Positions 9,896-19,114 are shown, counted from the stretch's first letter. The stretch: 64,000 nucleotides of DNA from Anaerophaga thermohalophila DSM 12881 (GCF_000191885.1 NZ_AEWI01000002.1:1-64000), one strand, 5' to 3'. Notes: generated by a model from the sequence alone, not told the origin. Numbers and translations: made by a program.

Positions 9896-9987
9896 TTTTA
9901 AGAGTTTATGAGTTTATCAGGCAGAAGGCAGAAGTAATCGTGTTTCTTTTGAAGGTTTGTCTTCCATCTATAACCAGTTCTGCTGTT

Positions 9988-10347
9988 TTACTTTGCATTT
10001 CTTAATTTACTGATCAGAGATGCGAGCATTTTTTCTATTTCATTGCTTAAGCTTTTTGCTTCATCGAAAGCATCATCATTTAAAAAATTCAGGCGATTTG
10101 CTATGTCAATTTGTGTTTGAAACTCGTAAAGAGATCCGGATGCAATTTGTAAGAACCTTATGTAGTCATTTTTGCTATTTCGTCCATATCCTTCCGCAAT
10201 ATTACTTGGAACTGAAATCGCTGCTCTCTTGAGTTGGCTTGTCAATGCAAATATTTCTTCTTTTGGGAAAGATGACGATAATTTATAAACTACACAGACA
10301 AGGTCAATTGCCTTTTGCCAGACAATTAAATCACGGTAAGATTTCAT
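9988..10347 (-). CDS. Four-helix-bundle protein (23S rRNA intervening-sequence / bAvd-like family)
   Basis: 119 residues: KSYRDLIVWQKAIDLVCVVY, FPKEEIFALTSQLKRAAISV, then SNIAEGYGRNSKNDYIRFLQ. This is the hallmark of the S23/IVS-encoded four-helix-bundle family, which is also related to accessory Avd proteins of diversity-generating retroelements. No reverse transcriptase or variable repeat is nearby. Cellular function is not established. It sits between hisA and hisF on the same strand and looks like an insertion into the his operon; R2 copies flank the hisF-plus-this-gene block on both sides. Confidence 0.88.
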   Translation of the reverse strand: MKSYRDLIVWQKAIDLVCVVYKLSSSFPKEEIFALTSQLKRAAISVPSNIAEGYGRNSKNDYIRFLQIASGSLYEFQTQIDIANRLNFLNDDAFDEAKSLSNEIEKMLASLISKLRNAK

Positions 10348-10390
10348 GGTATAGATTTAGTTTATAATGTTTTTGCCAATTCAATTGTTG

Positions 10391-10535
10391 AGACCGGTCT
10401 AAAAAGCATCTTTGTTGCCAAACTTGTTGTTGTTTTAAATTTCTACATCCTCATTAACAACAAGTTAGCTCTGGCACAAAAAATTTAAAACGCCTTGATT
10501 TTGACAAAAATATGCTTTTTATACTGCACTCAATA
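10391..10535 (+). repeat. Repeat R2, copy 2
   Basis: About 145 bp beginning AGACCGGTCTAAAAAGCATC and ending TTTTTATACTGCACTCAATA. Same orientation as copy 1, so the two are direct repeats about 1.46 kb apart that bracket hisF and the four-helix-bundle gene. Confidence 0.8.
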
Positions 10536-10540
10536 ATAAG

Positions 10541-10678
10541 AAAAAGCAGTGGTTTTTATGATTTAATTTGCTATATTTTAAGTAGTTACAAAACAAAAAA
10601 GCAAAATCACCAACAAACCACTGCTTATGTCATCAAAAATAGGGAAATTAAGCGAATTAGAAAACGTTCTATGCCATA
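10541..10678 (+). mobile_element. IS-like end or MITE remnant
   Basis: Bases 10545-10624 form a long imperfect inverted repeat: AAGCAGTGGTTT at one end, AAACCACTGCTT at the other. It is immediately followed by ATG and a short ORF (MSSKIGKLSELENVLCH) that runs into R1. The arrangement (inverted repeat, then start of an ORF) resembles the left end of an insertion sequence cut off by R1. I cannot name the family. Confidence 0.4.
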
Positions 10679-10873
10679 ATGAAACGAGCATGACAAAGTT
10701 TGTCACAAAAGAACAGGTATATAAGCAATCATTCGAGTTCCATTCGACCAATAACTTCGACCAATTTTATACTGATGAAACGAGCATGACAAGCTTTTAC
10801 ACAATAAGAGTATGTATAAGTTCTTGCATGTGAGTTCCATCCGACCTTAATAAATAAATTATATACGGATGAA
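10679..10873 (+). repeat. Repeat R1, copies b1 and b2 in tandem
   Basis: Copy b1 (10679-10774) and copy b2 (10775-10873) abut head to tail. The ATGAA end of the first is the ATGAA start of the second, which shows the unit boundaries. Both are antisense to the his genes. b1 ends ATACTGATGAA and b2 ends ATACGGATGAA. The remaining bases up to hisA (10874-10989) show no gene. Confidence 0.85.
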
Positions 10874-10989
10874 TTTTTGCAGCTTAACAGTTAAAACCTT
10901 TGATTGTGAAGAATTTATTTTAAGCAAATTGCATTTTTACAAATCATTGAAAATTATAATATTGCGAATGCTTCTGCCTTCTGCCTGTC

Positions 10990-11718
10990 TCACTTCTGCC
11001 TTTTTTTTATCTCCTCCATCCCAATCCTTCCCTCATAAATAGCCTTGCCAAAAATTACTGCGGGAACACCGGCCTGCTCCAGGGCATCGATGTCGTCCAT
11101 ATTGCTGACACCGCCACTGGCTATCAGGTAGAGCTCGGGAAATTCCTTCAATATCTCTTTGTACAATTCTATGGACGGACCTTCCAGCATTCCGTCTTTG
11201 CTGATGTCGGTGCAGATGGTTTTGGTTATTCCTTTGTTTATGTATCCGGTAAGGAAGTCGAAGAGGTCGGTTTCTGATGTTTCGGTCCATCCCGATACAG
11301 CTATTTTCCGGTCTTTCGCATCCGATCCGAGAATAATTTTTTCGGGTCCGTATTTCGAAATCCAGCTTTCAAATTCAGAGGGGTTTTTTACGGCAATGCT
11401 GCCGCCTGTAACCATTTTAGCGCCACTTTCGAAGGCAATGCGAAGGTCTTCACCGGTTTTTAGTCCGCCGCCAAAGTCGATAATCAGGTTGGTGCGTGAA
11501 GCGATTCTTTCGAGTACTCTGTAATTAATGATTTTCCCTTGTTTTGCGCCATCCAGATCGACCAGGTGCAATCGCCGGATACCATTATCCTCAAATTGTT
11601 GAGCTACTTCCAGGGGATTTTCGTTGTATATTTTTTTGGTCTCATAATCCCCTTTGCTTAGTCTGACACATTTGCCGCCGATAATGTCAATGGCCGGGAT
11701 GAGTTCGATTGTCTTCAT
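10990..11718 (-). CDS. hisA: ProFAR isomerase HisA
   Basis: 242 residues of a half-symmetric (beta-alpha)8 barrel that isomerises ProFAR to PRFAR. Catalytic Asp is in [15 protein letters not shown], the second in [13 protein letters not shown]. Phosphate sites are [11 protein letters not shown] and [10 protein letters not shown]. It follows hisH by 42 bases on the same strand and is probably co-transcribed with it. Confidence 0.97.
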   Translation of the reverse strand: MKTIELIPAIDIIGGKCVRLSKGDYETKKIYNENPLEVAQQFEDNGIRRLHLVDLDGAKQGKIINYRVLERIASRTNLIIDFGGGLKTGEDLRIAFESGAKMVTGGSIAVKNPSEFESWISKYGPEKIILGSDAKDRKIAVSGWTETSETDLFDFLTGYINKGITKTICTDISKDGMLEGPSIELYKEILKEFPELYLIASGGVSNMDDIDALEQAGVPAVIFGKAIYEGRIGMEEIKKRQK

Positions 11719-11760
11719 TATATATTGGTTGGATGAAATTCGAATGTAGGGAATTATAGA

Positions 11761-12360
11761 CTATATCATCAGGAAATTTCTTAATATTTTCTCCCCGACT
11801 TTTCCGCTTTTTTCGGGGTGGAACTGGGTAGCGAAGAAATTGTCTTTTTGCAGTGCTGCGCTAAAGGGGTGGATGTAATTGCTTTCAGCTGCTGTGTCGT
11901 GGCCGGTTGGAACATAATAGCTGTGAACAAAATAGACAAACTGATTTTCCAGTGTGGAATCAAACAGAGGCGATTTTACACGGGCGATGTTATTCCACCC
12001 CATGTGCGGAATTTTATACTTTCTGTCAGCTTCTTCCTGCAGGGTGAATTTTCTGACCGGTTCATCAAAAATTCCGAGACATTCGGTATTTCCTTCTTCA
12101 GAAAAGCTGCACATAAGCTGCATTCCAAGGCAAATACCCAGAACCGGCTGTTTTAGTGACGGGATGATCTTATCCAGTCCTTCCTTTTTGAGAAATGCCA
12201 TGGTTGTGCCGGCCTCGCCGACACCGGGGAAAATTACTTTGTCTGCTTTACGGATCGCCTCAGGGTCGCTGGTTATCTCGGGTTTATATCCAAGGCGTTC
12301 AAGAGCAAAGCTGACAGATCTGATGTTACCGGCATTGTATTTGATAATAGCGATACTCAT
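11761..12360 (-). CDS. hisH: Imidazole glycerol phosphate synthase glutaminase subunit HisH
   Basis: 199 residues, class I glutamine amidotransferase: oxyanion and nucleophile site GICLGMQ (Cys77) and the His-Glu pair in QFHPEKSG. It supplies ammonia to HisF. It is the first visible gene of this his cluster; hisG, hisD, hisC and hisB are not in the window. The start ATG (12358-12360) is the right end of repeat R1-c (ATACGAATG), so the repeat provides the start codon and the 5' leader. Confidence 0.96.
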   Translation of the reverse strand: MSIAIIKYNAGNIRSVSFALERLGYKPEITSDPEAIRKADKVIFPGVGEAGTTMAFLKKEGLDKIIPSLKQPVLGICLGMQLMCSFSEEGNTECLGIFDEPVRKFTLQEEADRKYKIPHMGWNNIARVKSPLFDSTLENQFVYFVHSYYVPTGHDTAAESNYIHPFSAALQKDNFFATQFHPEKSGKVGEKILRNFLMI

Positions 12361-12456
12361 TCGTATAAAATTAGTTTAAGTTATTGGTCGAATGGAACTC
12401 GCATGATTGAGTTTATACATGTTTTTTTGTGACAACTTTTGTCATGCTCGTTTCAT
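12358..12456 (-). repeat. Repeat R1, copy c
   Basis: 99 bp in sense with hisH; its last ATG is the hisH start. It carries the third stem variant, ATTCG paired with CGAAT. The left hairpin is TGACAA/TTGTCA. Confidence 0.85.
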
Positions 12457-12543
12457 CTTAAATCTTCTATCTAAAAATCTGTTAATCTGTCATCGCAATT
12501 CTTGTCATGCTTGTTTCATTATTGCTGGTATTTGCTGAATTTC

Positions 12544-13407
12544 TTAAGCAAAAACAACCGTTTTATTTTTGTAAACCAGGGTTTTTCTTTCAAGGTGTGC
12601 TTTCACGGCCCTGGAGAGTACTATTTTTTCGATGTCTTTTCCTTTTTGCACAAGACTTTCCACCGAGTCGTGATGGGAAATCCGTATAACGTCCTGCTCT
12701 ATAATGGGACCTGCATCCAGGTCTGTTGTTACATAGTGACTGGTAGCACCTATGATTTTTACCCCTCTTGAATGGGCAGCATGATAGGGCCGGGCGCCTG
12801 CAAATGCCGGCAGGAAAGAGTGGTGAATATTAATAATGCGGTTGGGATAGTGTTTTACAAATTCGGAAGAAAGGATTTGCATGTATCGGGCCAAAACGAT
12901 AAAGTCTATTTCCTGTTCTTTGAGTATCTTCAATTCATGATTTTCCTGTTCCTGTTTGTTGTTTTTGTTAACGGGGACATAGAAAAACGGAATGTTAAAT
13001 TGTGCGGCAACCTTTCCAAGGTCTTCATGATTACTGAGAATAACCGGAATAACGACCTTCAGTTCGCCAGCCTGATAGCGTGCCAAAATATCGTACAGAC
13101 AATGTGAGCTTTTGGAGACAAAAACAGCCATTCTCGGTATCATATCCGAAAATTTCAGGTCCCAGTTCATTTCAAGCGGTTTTCCCAGAAGAGGGCCAAA
13201 TACCGTTCCTATATCAGCTCTGTCAAGAGAGAAGCCGGCCAGTTCCCACTCCACCCGCATGAAAAAGTGGTTCTCTTCACGATTGGTATATTGGTCAAGG
13301 GCAACAATATTGCCGTTATTTTGGTGTATGAAGTCGGTAACTCTGGCCACGATTCCCCGCCGATCAGGACAATGAATCCTTAATATCGCTGTTACTGTGT
13401 TTTCCAT
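12544..13407 (-). CDS. purU: Formyltetrahydrofolate deformylase PurU
   Basis: 287 residues. It hydrolyses 10-formyl-THF to THF plus formate, which balances one-carbon pools and can feed purine synthesis. The N-terminal ACT domain (about 1-85) begins ILRIHCPDRRGIVARVTDFI. The C-terminal formyltransferase-fold domain has NIHHSFLPAFAGARPYHAAH (catalytic His and Asn region) and GATSHYVTTDLDAGPIIEQD. It has its own -7 box upstream. Confidence 0.94.
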   Translation of the reverse strand: MENTVTAILRIHCPDRRGIVARVTDFIHQNNGNIVALDQYTNREENHFFMRVEWELAGFSLDRADIGTVFGPLLGKPLEMNWDLKFSDMIPRMAVFVSKSSHCLYDILARYQAGELKVVIPVILSNHEDLGKVAAQFNIPFFYVPVNKNNKQEQENHELKILKEQEIDFIVLARYMQILSSEFVKHYPNRIINIHHSFLPAFAGARPYHAAHSRGVKIIGATSHYVTTDLDAGPIIEQDVIRISHHDSVESLVQKGKDIEKIVLSRAVKAHLERKTLVYKNKTVVFA

Positions 13408-13458
13408 ATTACATGATTAATCATTTTCCAACTTATATGTTAATCAGTTTGTAGTCAC

Positions 13459-13466
13459 AAAAGTAA
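13459..13466 (-). promoter_or_regulatory. Candidate -7 box for purU
   Basis: The minus strand reads TACTTTTG, matching TAnnTTTG, about 52 bases upstream of the purU start and just downstream of trpA. It separates purU from the trp operon. Confidence 0.5.
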
Positions 13467-13489
13467 TAATTTATAGCCTGTAAAGCGGA

Positions 13490-14278
13490 TTAAATGTCTG
13501 TTTGTTCTCCGGTTTTGAGGTTTTTTATAAAATTGATAATTGCTTCCTGATCGTGTCCGTAATTTTCAAGATGTTTTATAAAAGCACTTCCTACAATCGC
13601 TCCATGGGCATATTGGCATACCTCTTTAAATGTTTCATGATTGCTGATGCCGAAACCGACCATTCTTGGGGTGGAAAGTTTCATCGAGTTGACTCGCTCG
13701 AAATACCGGATTTGTCTTTTTGACAATCCCTGACGCGTGCCCGTAACAGCGGCCGAAGAGACCATGTAAAGAAATGATGTTGAAGCCTGATCCAGATTTA
13801 AGATTCTTTGCTTTGGCGTTTGCGGGGTAATCAGGAATATGTTGCTGATTTTGTTTTGGGTAAAAACAGGTTCGTATTTTTCAATGTAGGTCTCGTAGGG
13901 AAGATCGGGGATTATTAAACCACTGATGCCTGTTTCTTTGCATTTTTCGATGAATGCATCAAATCCGAATTTTAGTACGGGGTTCAGATAGCCCATCAGT
14001 ATCAGGGGAATGCTGACCTGTTGGTTTATGTCTTTTAGCTGTTCGAAAAGGACTTTCAGGGACATACCATTGGTCAACGCTCTGGAACTGCTGTTTTGAA
14101 TTACCGGTCCGTCTGCCAGCGGATCGGAATAGGGCATTCCTATTTCTACAAAATCAGCACCCCCTTCTTCGAGTGCCTTCAGTATGGGGACTGTACTGTT
14201 TAACTCGGGGAAACCTGCCGTAAAGTAAACCGACAAAAGGTTTCTTTTTTGCTGAAAAAGAGATATGAGTTTTTTCAT
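13490..14278 (-). CDS. trpA: Tryptophan synthase alpha subunit
   Basis: 262 residues. It cleaves indole-3-glycerol phosphate to indole and G3P and passes indole to TrpB. Catalytic Glu45 lies in FVEIGMPYSDPLADGP and the second catalytic Asp is Asp56. It is the last gene of the trp operon. The gap to trpB (14279-14394) is almost entirely repeat R1-d. Confidence 0.97.
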   Translation of the reverse strand: MKKLISLFQQKRNLLSVYFTAGFPELNSTVPILKALEEGGADFVEIGMPYSDPLADGPVIQNSSSRALTNGMSLKVLFEQLKDINQQVSIPLILMGYLNPVLKFGFDAFIEKCKETGISGLIIPDLPYETYIEKYEPVFTQNKISNIFLITPQTPKQRILNLDQASTSFLYMVSSAAVTGTRQGLSKRQIRYFERVNSMKLSTPRMVGFGISNHETFKEVCQYAHGAIVGSAFIKHLENYGHDQEAIINFIKNLKTGEQTDI

Positions 14279-14290
14279 GATGGCTTCATT

Positions 14291-14389
14291 TATCAGTATA
14301 ACTTCAGTTTAAGTTGTTGGTATGGTGTAGTTTGCATGATTAACTTTGACCCTGTTCTTTTGTGACAAACCTTGTCATGCTCGTTTCAT
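14291..14389 (-). repeat. Repeat R1, copy d (diverged)
   Basis: Intercistronic between trpB and trpA, in sense. The left half is well kept (ATGAAACGAGCATGACAAGG, TTGTCA hairpin). The right half is diverged, ending near ACTGATAAATGAAG about 12 bases before the trpA ATG. Confidence 0.75.
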
Positions 14390-14394
14390 TTATT

Positions 14395-15585
14395 CTACCG
14401 GAGTTTCAATTTCTCCATATAAGTTTTCATGTCTTTATCTCCTCTTCCGGAGATAGTGACTATGACGTTCTCTTCCGGTTTCAGTTCAAGCTGGTCAAGG
14501 GCGGCAAGTGCGTGTGCAGATTCCAGGGCAGGAATAATACCTTCTTTGCGGGTAAGTCGCAAAGCGGCATCAAGCGCTTCCTGGTCGGTTACTGATAGAT
14601 ATTTGGCTCTGCCGGTCTGGTTGAGCCAGGCATGTAACGGTCCTATTCCCGGATAGTCGAGACCGGCTGAAATGCTGTAAGGTTCGGTAATTTGTCCGTC
14701 GTCGTTTTGCATCAGGTAGGTCATGCTTCCATGTATGATTCCGGTTTCTCCCAGTGCGATGGATGCAGCTGTTTTCCCCGTAGTTAATCCCTGTCCCGAT
14801 GCTTCGGCTCCAATGAGCTTAACTTCCGGTGTGTCGAGATAATGATAAAACGAGCCGGCCGCGTTGGAGCCTCCTCCGACACATGCAACTACATAATCGG
14901 GTTCGGCTTTTCCTGTTTTGTTACGCAGTTGCCATTGCATTTCGCCGCTAATGACCGATTGTAACCGGGCAACCAGATCGGGATAAGGATGGGGACCAAC
15001 AACCGAGCCAATCAGGTAATAAGTGTTAAGCGGATTGGCAATCCAGTCGCGAAGGGCCTCATTGGTGGCGTCTTTTAATGTTCGGCTGCCCGATATGGCA
15101 GTTTTCACCTCTGCTCCAAGCATTTTCATTCGTGCAACATTGGGAGCCTGCCGTTCAATGTCGGTTTCTCCCATGTAAACCACGCATTTAAGTCCCATCA
15201 GAGCACATACTGTAGCGGTGGCCACACCATGCTGTCCGGCACCCGTTTCTGCAATAATCCGCTTTTTCCCCATTTCCTGGGCCAGCAGTATCTGTCCAAT
15301 GGTGTTGTTGATCTTGTGGCTCCCGGTGTGTGCCAGGTCTTCGCGTTTGAGCCAGATGTTGCTCCCGTAATGTTCCGAAAGCCGGGTAGCATAATAAAGT
15401 GGCGTGGGGCGACCGGCATAATCTTCAAGCAATGTTTTGAAATTCTTCCTGAAACTATCCGAATTCAGAATTTTCAGATATTTCTTTTTCAGATTTTCTA
15501 TGTTCGGAATGAGCATTTCAGGAATGTAGGCACCACCATAGGGGCCGTAAAATCCTTTCTCGTCAGGGTGAAATGAAGTTGACAT
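14395..15585 (-). CDS. trpB: Tryptophan synthase beta subunit
   Basis: 396 residues, the PLP enzyme that joins indole and serine to make tryptophan. PLP lysine is Lys91 in [13 protein letters not shown]; the substrate loop [12 protein letters not shown] and phosphate-binding [10 protein letters not shown] are present. Length and motifs match the TrpB1 type that pairs with TrpA, encoded next to it. Confidence 0.98.
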   Translation of the reverse strand: MSTSFHPDEKGFYGPYGGAYIPEMLIPNIENLKKKYLKILNSDSFRKNFKTLLEDYAGRPTPLYYATRLSEHYGSNIWLKREDLAHTGSHKINNTIGQILLAQEMGKKRIIAETGAGQHGVATATVCALMGLKCVVYMGETDIERQAPNVARMKMLGAEVKTAISGSRTLKDATNEALRDWIANPLNTYYLIGSVVGPHPYPDLVARLQSVISGEMQWQLRNKTGKAEPDYVVACVGGGSNAAGSFYHYLDTPEVKLIGAEASGQGLTTGKTAASIALGETGIIHGSMTYLMQNDDGQITEPYSISAGLDYPGIGPLHAWLNQTGRAKYLSVTDQEALDAALRLTRKEGIIPALESAHALAALDQLELKPEENVIVTISGRGDKDMKTYMEKLKLR

Positions 15586-15650
15586 ATCTTTTTATTTTAT
15601 TGATTTGATTGATTGTGTGCACTTTTGAAAGTTTCTCTTTTTGCCTGTTT

Positions 15651-15808
15651 GAGTCCGGTTTAAAAGGCATCTTTGTCGAAAGACTCAAAATTTCACCAGT
15701 ACAAAGTTCTTAAATCCTTATTAAGAATAAGTTGACTTAGGTTCAAAATCTTGTGCTTCAATTCTGGCAAAAACAACTTTTTCAGTAGCGGCTTCACTTG
15801 ATGTCTTG
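15651..15808 (+). repeat. Decayed R2 copy and R1 left-end fragment between trpF and trpB
   Basis: Bases 15651-15780 begin GAGTCCGGTTTAAAAGGCAT and follow R2 loosely (decayed). Beyond them, the last codons of trpF on the minus strand read ATGAAACAACTATGACAAG, very like the R1 left end ATGAAACGAGCATGACAAAG. Confidence 0.5.
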
Positions 15809-16447
15809 TCATAGTTGTTTCATAGCCATCATAAAACGGCGTACCGCTTCAATGTTTTTCAGGCCGGGTGATACTTCAAACCGGCTGTTGATATCTACCG
15901 CATAAGGGCGAAGCGGAAAGTTATTTCTGATGCGCTGAACGTCGGATTCTTCAATGCCCCCGCTTAGGAAATACGGCTTTTCTACATTAAAATTATTTAA
16001 CACCGGCCAGTCGAATTTTTCTCCACTGCCTCCATGTTTGTCGGTTGGTGCATCGAAAAGGAAAAAGTCGCAGGCATCATTGTATTTCAAAGCGTCATCC
16101 AGGTCTGAAGGTTGTTTCAGGCTGAATGCTTTAATGACTTCGTAACCGGCCTGACGAATTTCCATACAAAATTCCGGGGTTTCTTTGCCATGTAGTTGAA
16201 CGACATGCAGATTAAATCTTTGGCAGGTCGCCTTAATTGTTTTTAAATCGGCATTCACAAAAACTCCGGTTTTTTTTATGGTTTCGGGGATGTCCATCGC
16301 TGTTTCAGGGGTAAGGATACTTCCTGCATAACGCGGACTTTTGGAATAGAAAATGAAACCGATGTAGTCGGGTTTCAGTTTAACCAGTTCTTCAATATTT
16401 TGTCGGTCACGCATTCCGCACACTTTTATCTTGATGGGGTTGTCCAT
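15809..16447 (-). CDS. trpF: Phosphoribosylanthranilate isomerase
   Basis: 212 residues. Amadori isomerisation of PRA to CdRP. The catalytic Cys is in KIKVCGMRDRQNIEEL and Asp in FLFDAPTDKHGGSGEKFDW; phosphate loop is FLSGGI. It is separate from trpC here rather than fused. Its last codons (Met-Lys-Gln-Leu-stop) coincide with an R1-like left end, so the stop codon may have come from the repeat. Confidence 0.96.
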   Translation of the reverse strand: MDNPIKIKVCGMRDRQNIEELVKLKPDYIGFIFYSKSPRYAGSILTPETAMDIPETIKKTGVFVNADLKTIKATCQRFNLHVVQLHGKETPEFCMEIRQAGYEVIKAFSLKQPSDLDDALKYNDACDFFLFDAPTDKHGGSGEKFDWPVLNNFNVEKPYFLSGGIEESDVQRIRNNFPLRPYAVDINSRFEVSPGLKNIEAVRRFMMAMKQL

Positions 16448-16461
16448 TTTTTTCAGGCTTT

Positions 16462-16630
16462 TTTATAAAATCAGTCTAAATTATTGATCTGATAGCATGC
16501 CCCGGTTTATCGGGAGGACGCACATGCTTATGCATATTTTTGAAATAGAGTCGTTGGAACATGGTATTCCTTATCATGGTTGCTTTATCTTATAGCTGAT
16601 AATCTATTTTAAAAGCCTTGTCATGCCCGG
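16462..16630 (-). repeat. R1 copy e (decayed) plus R1 left-end/R3 composite
   Basis: The trpC-trpF gap contains an R1 left end at 16606-16630 (minus strand AACCGGGCATGACAAGG, which includes the trpC stop), then AATAGATTATCAG and TATAAG as at 48.24 kb. At 16462-16500 lies the right half of an R1 of the CAG/CTG type. The middle is unrelated sequence. Confidence 0.55.
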
Positions 16631-17424
16631 TTCAATTGTTTTTGGATTAATTCTTTTTTCAATTTCATACAGGCTTGTCCCGGATTTTTGTGTTTCATGA
16701 AATACTCTCCCATCAGAAACCCTCTAAACCCGGCATCTTTCAGAAAAAGAATATCCCCGGTCGAGTGGATTCCGCTTTCAGCAATCGGCAGGATGTCCTC
16801 GGGAAGCGAAGAAGCCAGGCGGGCAGCATGTTCCAGGTTGACTTCAAAGGTTTTCAGATTTCTGTTATTGATTCCTACCATGTCGACATAAGTATTAATC
16901 TTTTCCGTCTCCTGCTCATCATGTAACTCCATCAGTACTTCCATTCCAAGATAATTGGCCAGAGCGGCAAGGTCGCGTGCCTGCTCTTTTTCCAGGATGG
17001 CGGCAATGAGTAATATCGCACTGGCACCAATGGCTCTGGCCTCGTAAACCTGATACGGATCGATGATAAATTCTTTTCGGATAACGGGAAGAGAGGTCAG
17101 ATCGCGGGCTGAACTCAGGTCTTCACTGCTGCCTCCGAAAAAGTGGTGATCGGTTAAAACCGATATCCCCGCCACTCCGGCTTTTTGATAGTCGGGAATG
17201 ACGTCTTTAAGTTTTGCATCGGCATTAATATCTCCCTTGGAGGGTGACCGGCGTTTGAATTCCGCGATAACAGGGAAATCAGGGTTATCGGTCAGACTTT
17301 GTTTAAGCGATGGGACAGGAATGGAAAAATGCCGGTAATACTCCAGCTCTTTGACGGAGACTTTTTGTTTGATGGCTTTTAACTCTTCCTTTTTGTGGGC
17401 CACTATTTTGTCAAGTATATTCAT
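16621..17424 (-). CDS. trpC: Indole-3-glycerol phosphate synthase
   Basis: 267 residues. Ring closure of CdRP to IGP. Catalytic Lys in FPVIAEFKRRSPSKGDI, second Lys in SLPVIRKEFIIDPYQ, Glu in VLMELHDEQE, then GINNRNLKTFEV and AESGI. The C-terminal residues and the TGA stop lie in an R1 left end (Asn-Arg-Ala-stop). Sixteen bases separate it from trpD. Confidence 0.97.
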   Translation of the reverse strand: MNILDKIVAHKKEELKAIKQKVSVKELEYYRHFSIPVPSLKQSLTDNPDFPVIAEFKRRSPSKGDINADAKLKDVIPDYQKAGVAGISVLTDHHFFGGSSEDLSSARDLTSLPVIRKEFIIDPYQVYEARAIGASAILLIAAILEKEQARDLAALANYLGMEVLMELHDEQETEKINTYVDMVGINNRNLKTFEVNLEHAARLASSLPEDILPIAESGIHSTGDILFLKDAGFRGFLMGEYFMKHKNPGQACMKLKKELIQKQLNRA

Positions 17425-17440
17425 AATAGAGGTGGTTGTG

Positions 17441-18436
17441 CTATTGATTTTCCAGTAAAATTTTCATTGCTTTTGCAGCTTTCCCGCCAAACAGCGAATC
17501 TTGAGCTTTTTCCATACTTTGCTCAAATGTGAGATTGTTGTCTATGGTGTTTATTCCCAGGGCAGCATTGGCAAGTACAGCGTTGTTTTGCGCGCTGGTG
17601 CCTTCGCCGGCCAAAACTTTTTTAAAGATGGACGCTGATTCTTCAACGGTATTCCCTCCAAAGATATCTTCGGGTTTGTTTCGGGGAAGATTAATATCCT
17701 GAGGGGTAAGCAACTTTTCGCCTTTTCGGGAAATTACTTTGAAAGCATCGGTCAAAGATACTTCATCATATTCGTCGATACTGTGTACGATGCTGAAGTT
17801 CTTGTCGGAATGCTGATAAATGTATTGAAAAATCCTGGCCAGTTCCAGACTGAAGACACCCACCAGCTGGTTTTGCGGGTCCGACGGGTTAACCAAAGGC
17901 CCCAACATGTTGAAGAAAGTTTTGATGCCCAACTCGTGCCGTATAGGACCTACCGCTTTTAAGGCCGGGTGAAACAGGGGAGCATGCAAGAAGCAGATGC
18001 CTGCTTTGTCGATTTGGCGTTTCAACAGCTCATTATCGGTGGTAAATTTATAACCCATGTATTCCATAACATTGGATGATCCACAGGCCGAACTTACGCC
18101 CGCATTGCCGTGCTTGGCCACTTTGTAACCTGCCCCGGCAACTACCAGCGATGCCAGTGTGGAAATGTTAAATGTGTTTTTAGCATCACCACCGGTACCA
18201 CACATGTCGATGGTTTCAAATTCCGATAAATCGAGTCTTTTACACTGTTCCAGCAATCCGTCGCGAAAGCCGGAGAGTTCCTCTACCGTGACAGGACGCA
18301 TCATGAAGACCGAAAGAAATGCAACAACTTCCGATTTGCTGTAGTTTTCACTGGTAATGTTAACCAGTATTTGCCGGGCTTCTTCTCTTGAAAGGGTATT
18401 GTAGTCGAAAAGCCTTGTCAATGTTGGTTGTAACAT
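17441..18436 (-). CDS. trpD: Anthranilate phosphoribosyltransferase
   Basis: 331 residues. Transfers phosphoribose from PRPP to anthranilate. The PRPP loop is MCGTGGDAKNTFNIST; KHGNAGVSSACGSSNVME and the anthranilate-site region HPALKAVGPIRHELGIKTFF are intact. Stand-alone, not fused to trpG, which precedes it by 31 bases. Confidence 0.97.
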   Translation of the reverse strand: MLQPTLTRLFDYNTLSREEARQILVNITSENYSKSEVVAFLSVFMMRPVTVEELSGFRDGLLEQCKRLDLSEFETIDMCGTGGDAKNTFNISTLASLVVAGAGYKVAKHGNAGVSSACGSSNVMEYMGYKFTTDNELLKRQIDKAGICFLHAPLFHPALKAVGPIRHELGIKTFFNMLGPLVNPSDPQNQLVGVFSLELARIFQYIYQHSDKNFSIVHSIDEYDEVSLTDAFKVISRKGEKLLTPQDINLPRNKPEDIFGGNTVEESASIFKKVLAGEGTSAQNNAVLANAALGINTIDNNLTFEQSMEKAQDSLFGGKAAKAMKILLENQ

Positions 18437-18467
18437 GATTTTAGATATTAGTTAGTGTCCATAGTTA

Positions 18468-19037
18468 TTATCCTTCGAGCCAGTTCTTTATCATTTGTTT
18501 TCCGTGTTCGGTGAGAATTGATTCGGGATGGAACTGTACTGCTCTGACATCATATTTCTCATGCGTGAGCCCCATGATCTGTCCCTGGATATCACGGGCG
18601 GTGACATGAAGCACTTTTGGAAGATCGTTTTCATTAACAACCCACGAGTGATAACGTCCCCCCATGAATGTATCCGGGAGAGTATTGAAGAGCAGCTCGC
18701 TTCTGTCGCAAACAGAGATAGGGGTTGCTATGCCGTGATAGACCCTTGGCAGGTTGTATATACTGCCACCGAACACTTCTGCTATGGCCTGGCAACCAAG
18801 GCAAACGCCCAAAATGGAATGTGTGGGAGCCAGCGCTTTTATGAGCGGCTTCAGAATGCCTGCCTCATCCGGGATTCCGGGACCCGGTGATAATACTATT
18901 TTATCGTAGCCCCGGGCTTCCTCTACCGTAATTTTGTCGTTACGAAAAACATCCACTTCCTGGTCGGCCACCTCTTCTATGTAATGAACCAGGTTGTAAG
19001 TAAATGAGTCGTAATTGTCTATAACAAGTATCTTCAT
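18468..19037 (-). CDS. trpG: Anthranilate synthase glutaminase component
   Basis: 189 residues of class I glutamine amidotransferase: nucleophile Cys79 in GVCLGCQAIAEVFGG, His-Glu in VQFHPESILTEHG. It supplies ammonia to TrpE. In many Bacteroidota the same subunit can also serve PabB; the position directly after trpE indicates the tryptophan role here. Confidence 0.96.
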   Translation of the reverse strand: MKILVIDNYDSFTYNLVHYIEEVADQEVDVFRNDKITVEEARGYDKIVLSPGPGIPDEAGILKPLIKALAPTHSILGVCLGCQAIAEVFGGSIYNLPRVYHGIATPISVCDRSELLFNTLPDTFMGGRYHSWVVNENDLPKVLHVTARDIQGQIMGLTHEKYDVRAVQFHPESILTEHGKQMIKNWLEG

Positions 19038-19063
19038 GAGTTGCTTTTGGTTTAAATGTTATG

Positions 19064-19110
19064 ATGAAATAAGCGTGGCAAAGATTGCCACAACAAGAAT
19101 ATGTATATAC
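19064..19110 (+). repeat. R1 half copy f
   Basis: Left half only (GATGAAATAAGCGTGGCAAA, then GATTGCCACAACAAG), in the trpE-trpG gap and antisense to the operon. The stem variant is TGGCAA/TTGCCA. Confidence 0.65.
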
Positions 19111-19114
19111 TTTT

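Noticed and set aside
9988-10347. Diversity-generating retroelement suggested by the Avd-like gene
   Set aside because: No reverse transcriptase, template/variable repeat pair or target gene nearby.
10627-10833. 68-codon ORF starting MSSKIGKLSELENV
   Set aside because: After 18 codons it runs through tandem R1 repeats; only the first part may be an IS remnant, the whole is not a gene.
10679-10873. Tandem R1 copies as a CRISPR array
   Set aside because: Units abut without spacers, differ in sequence, are scattered over the window, and no cas genes are present.
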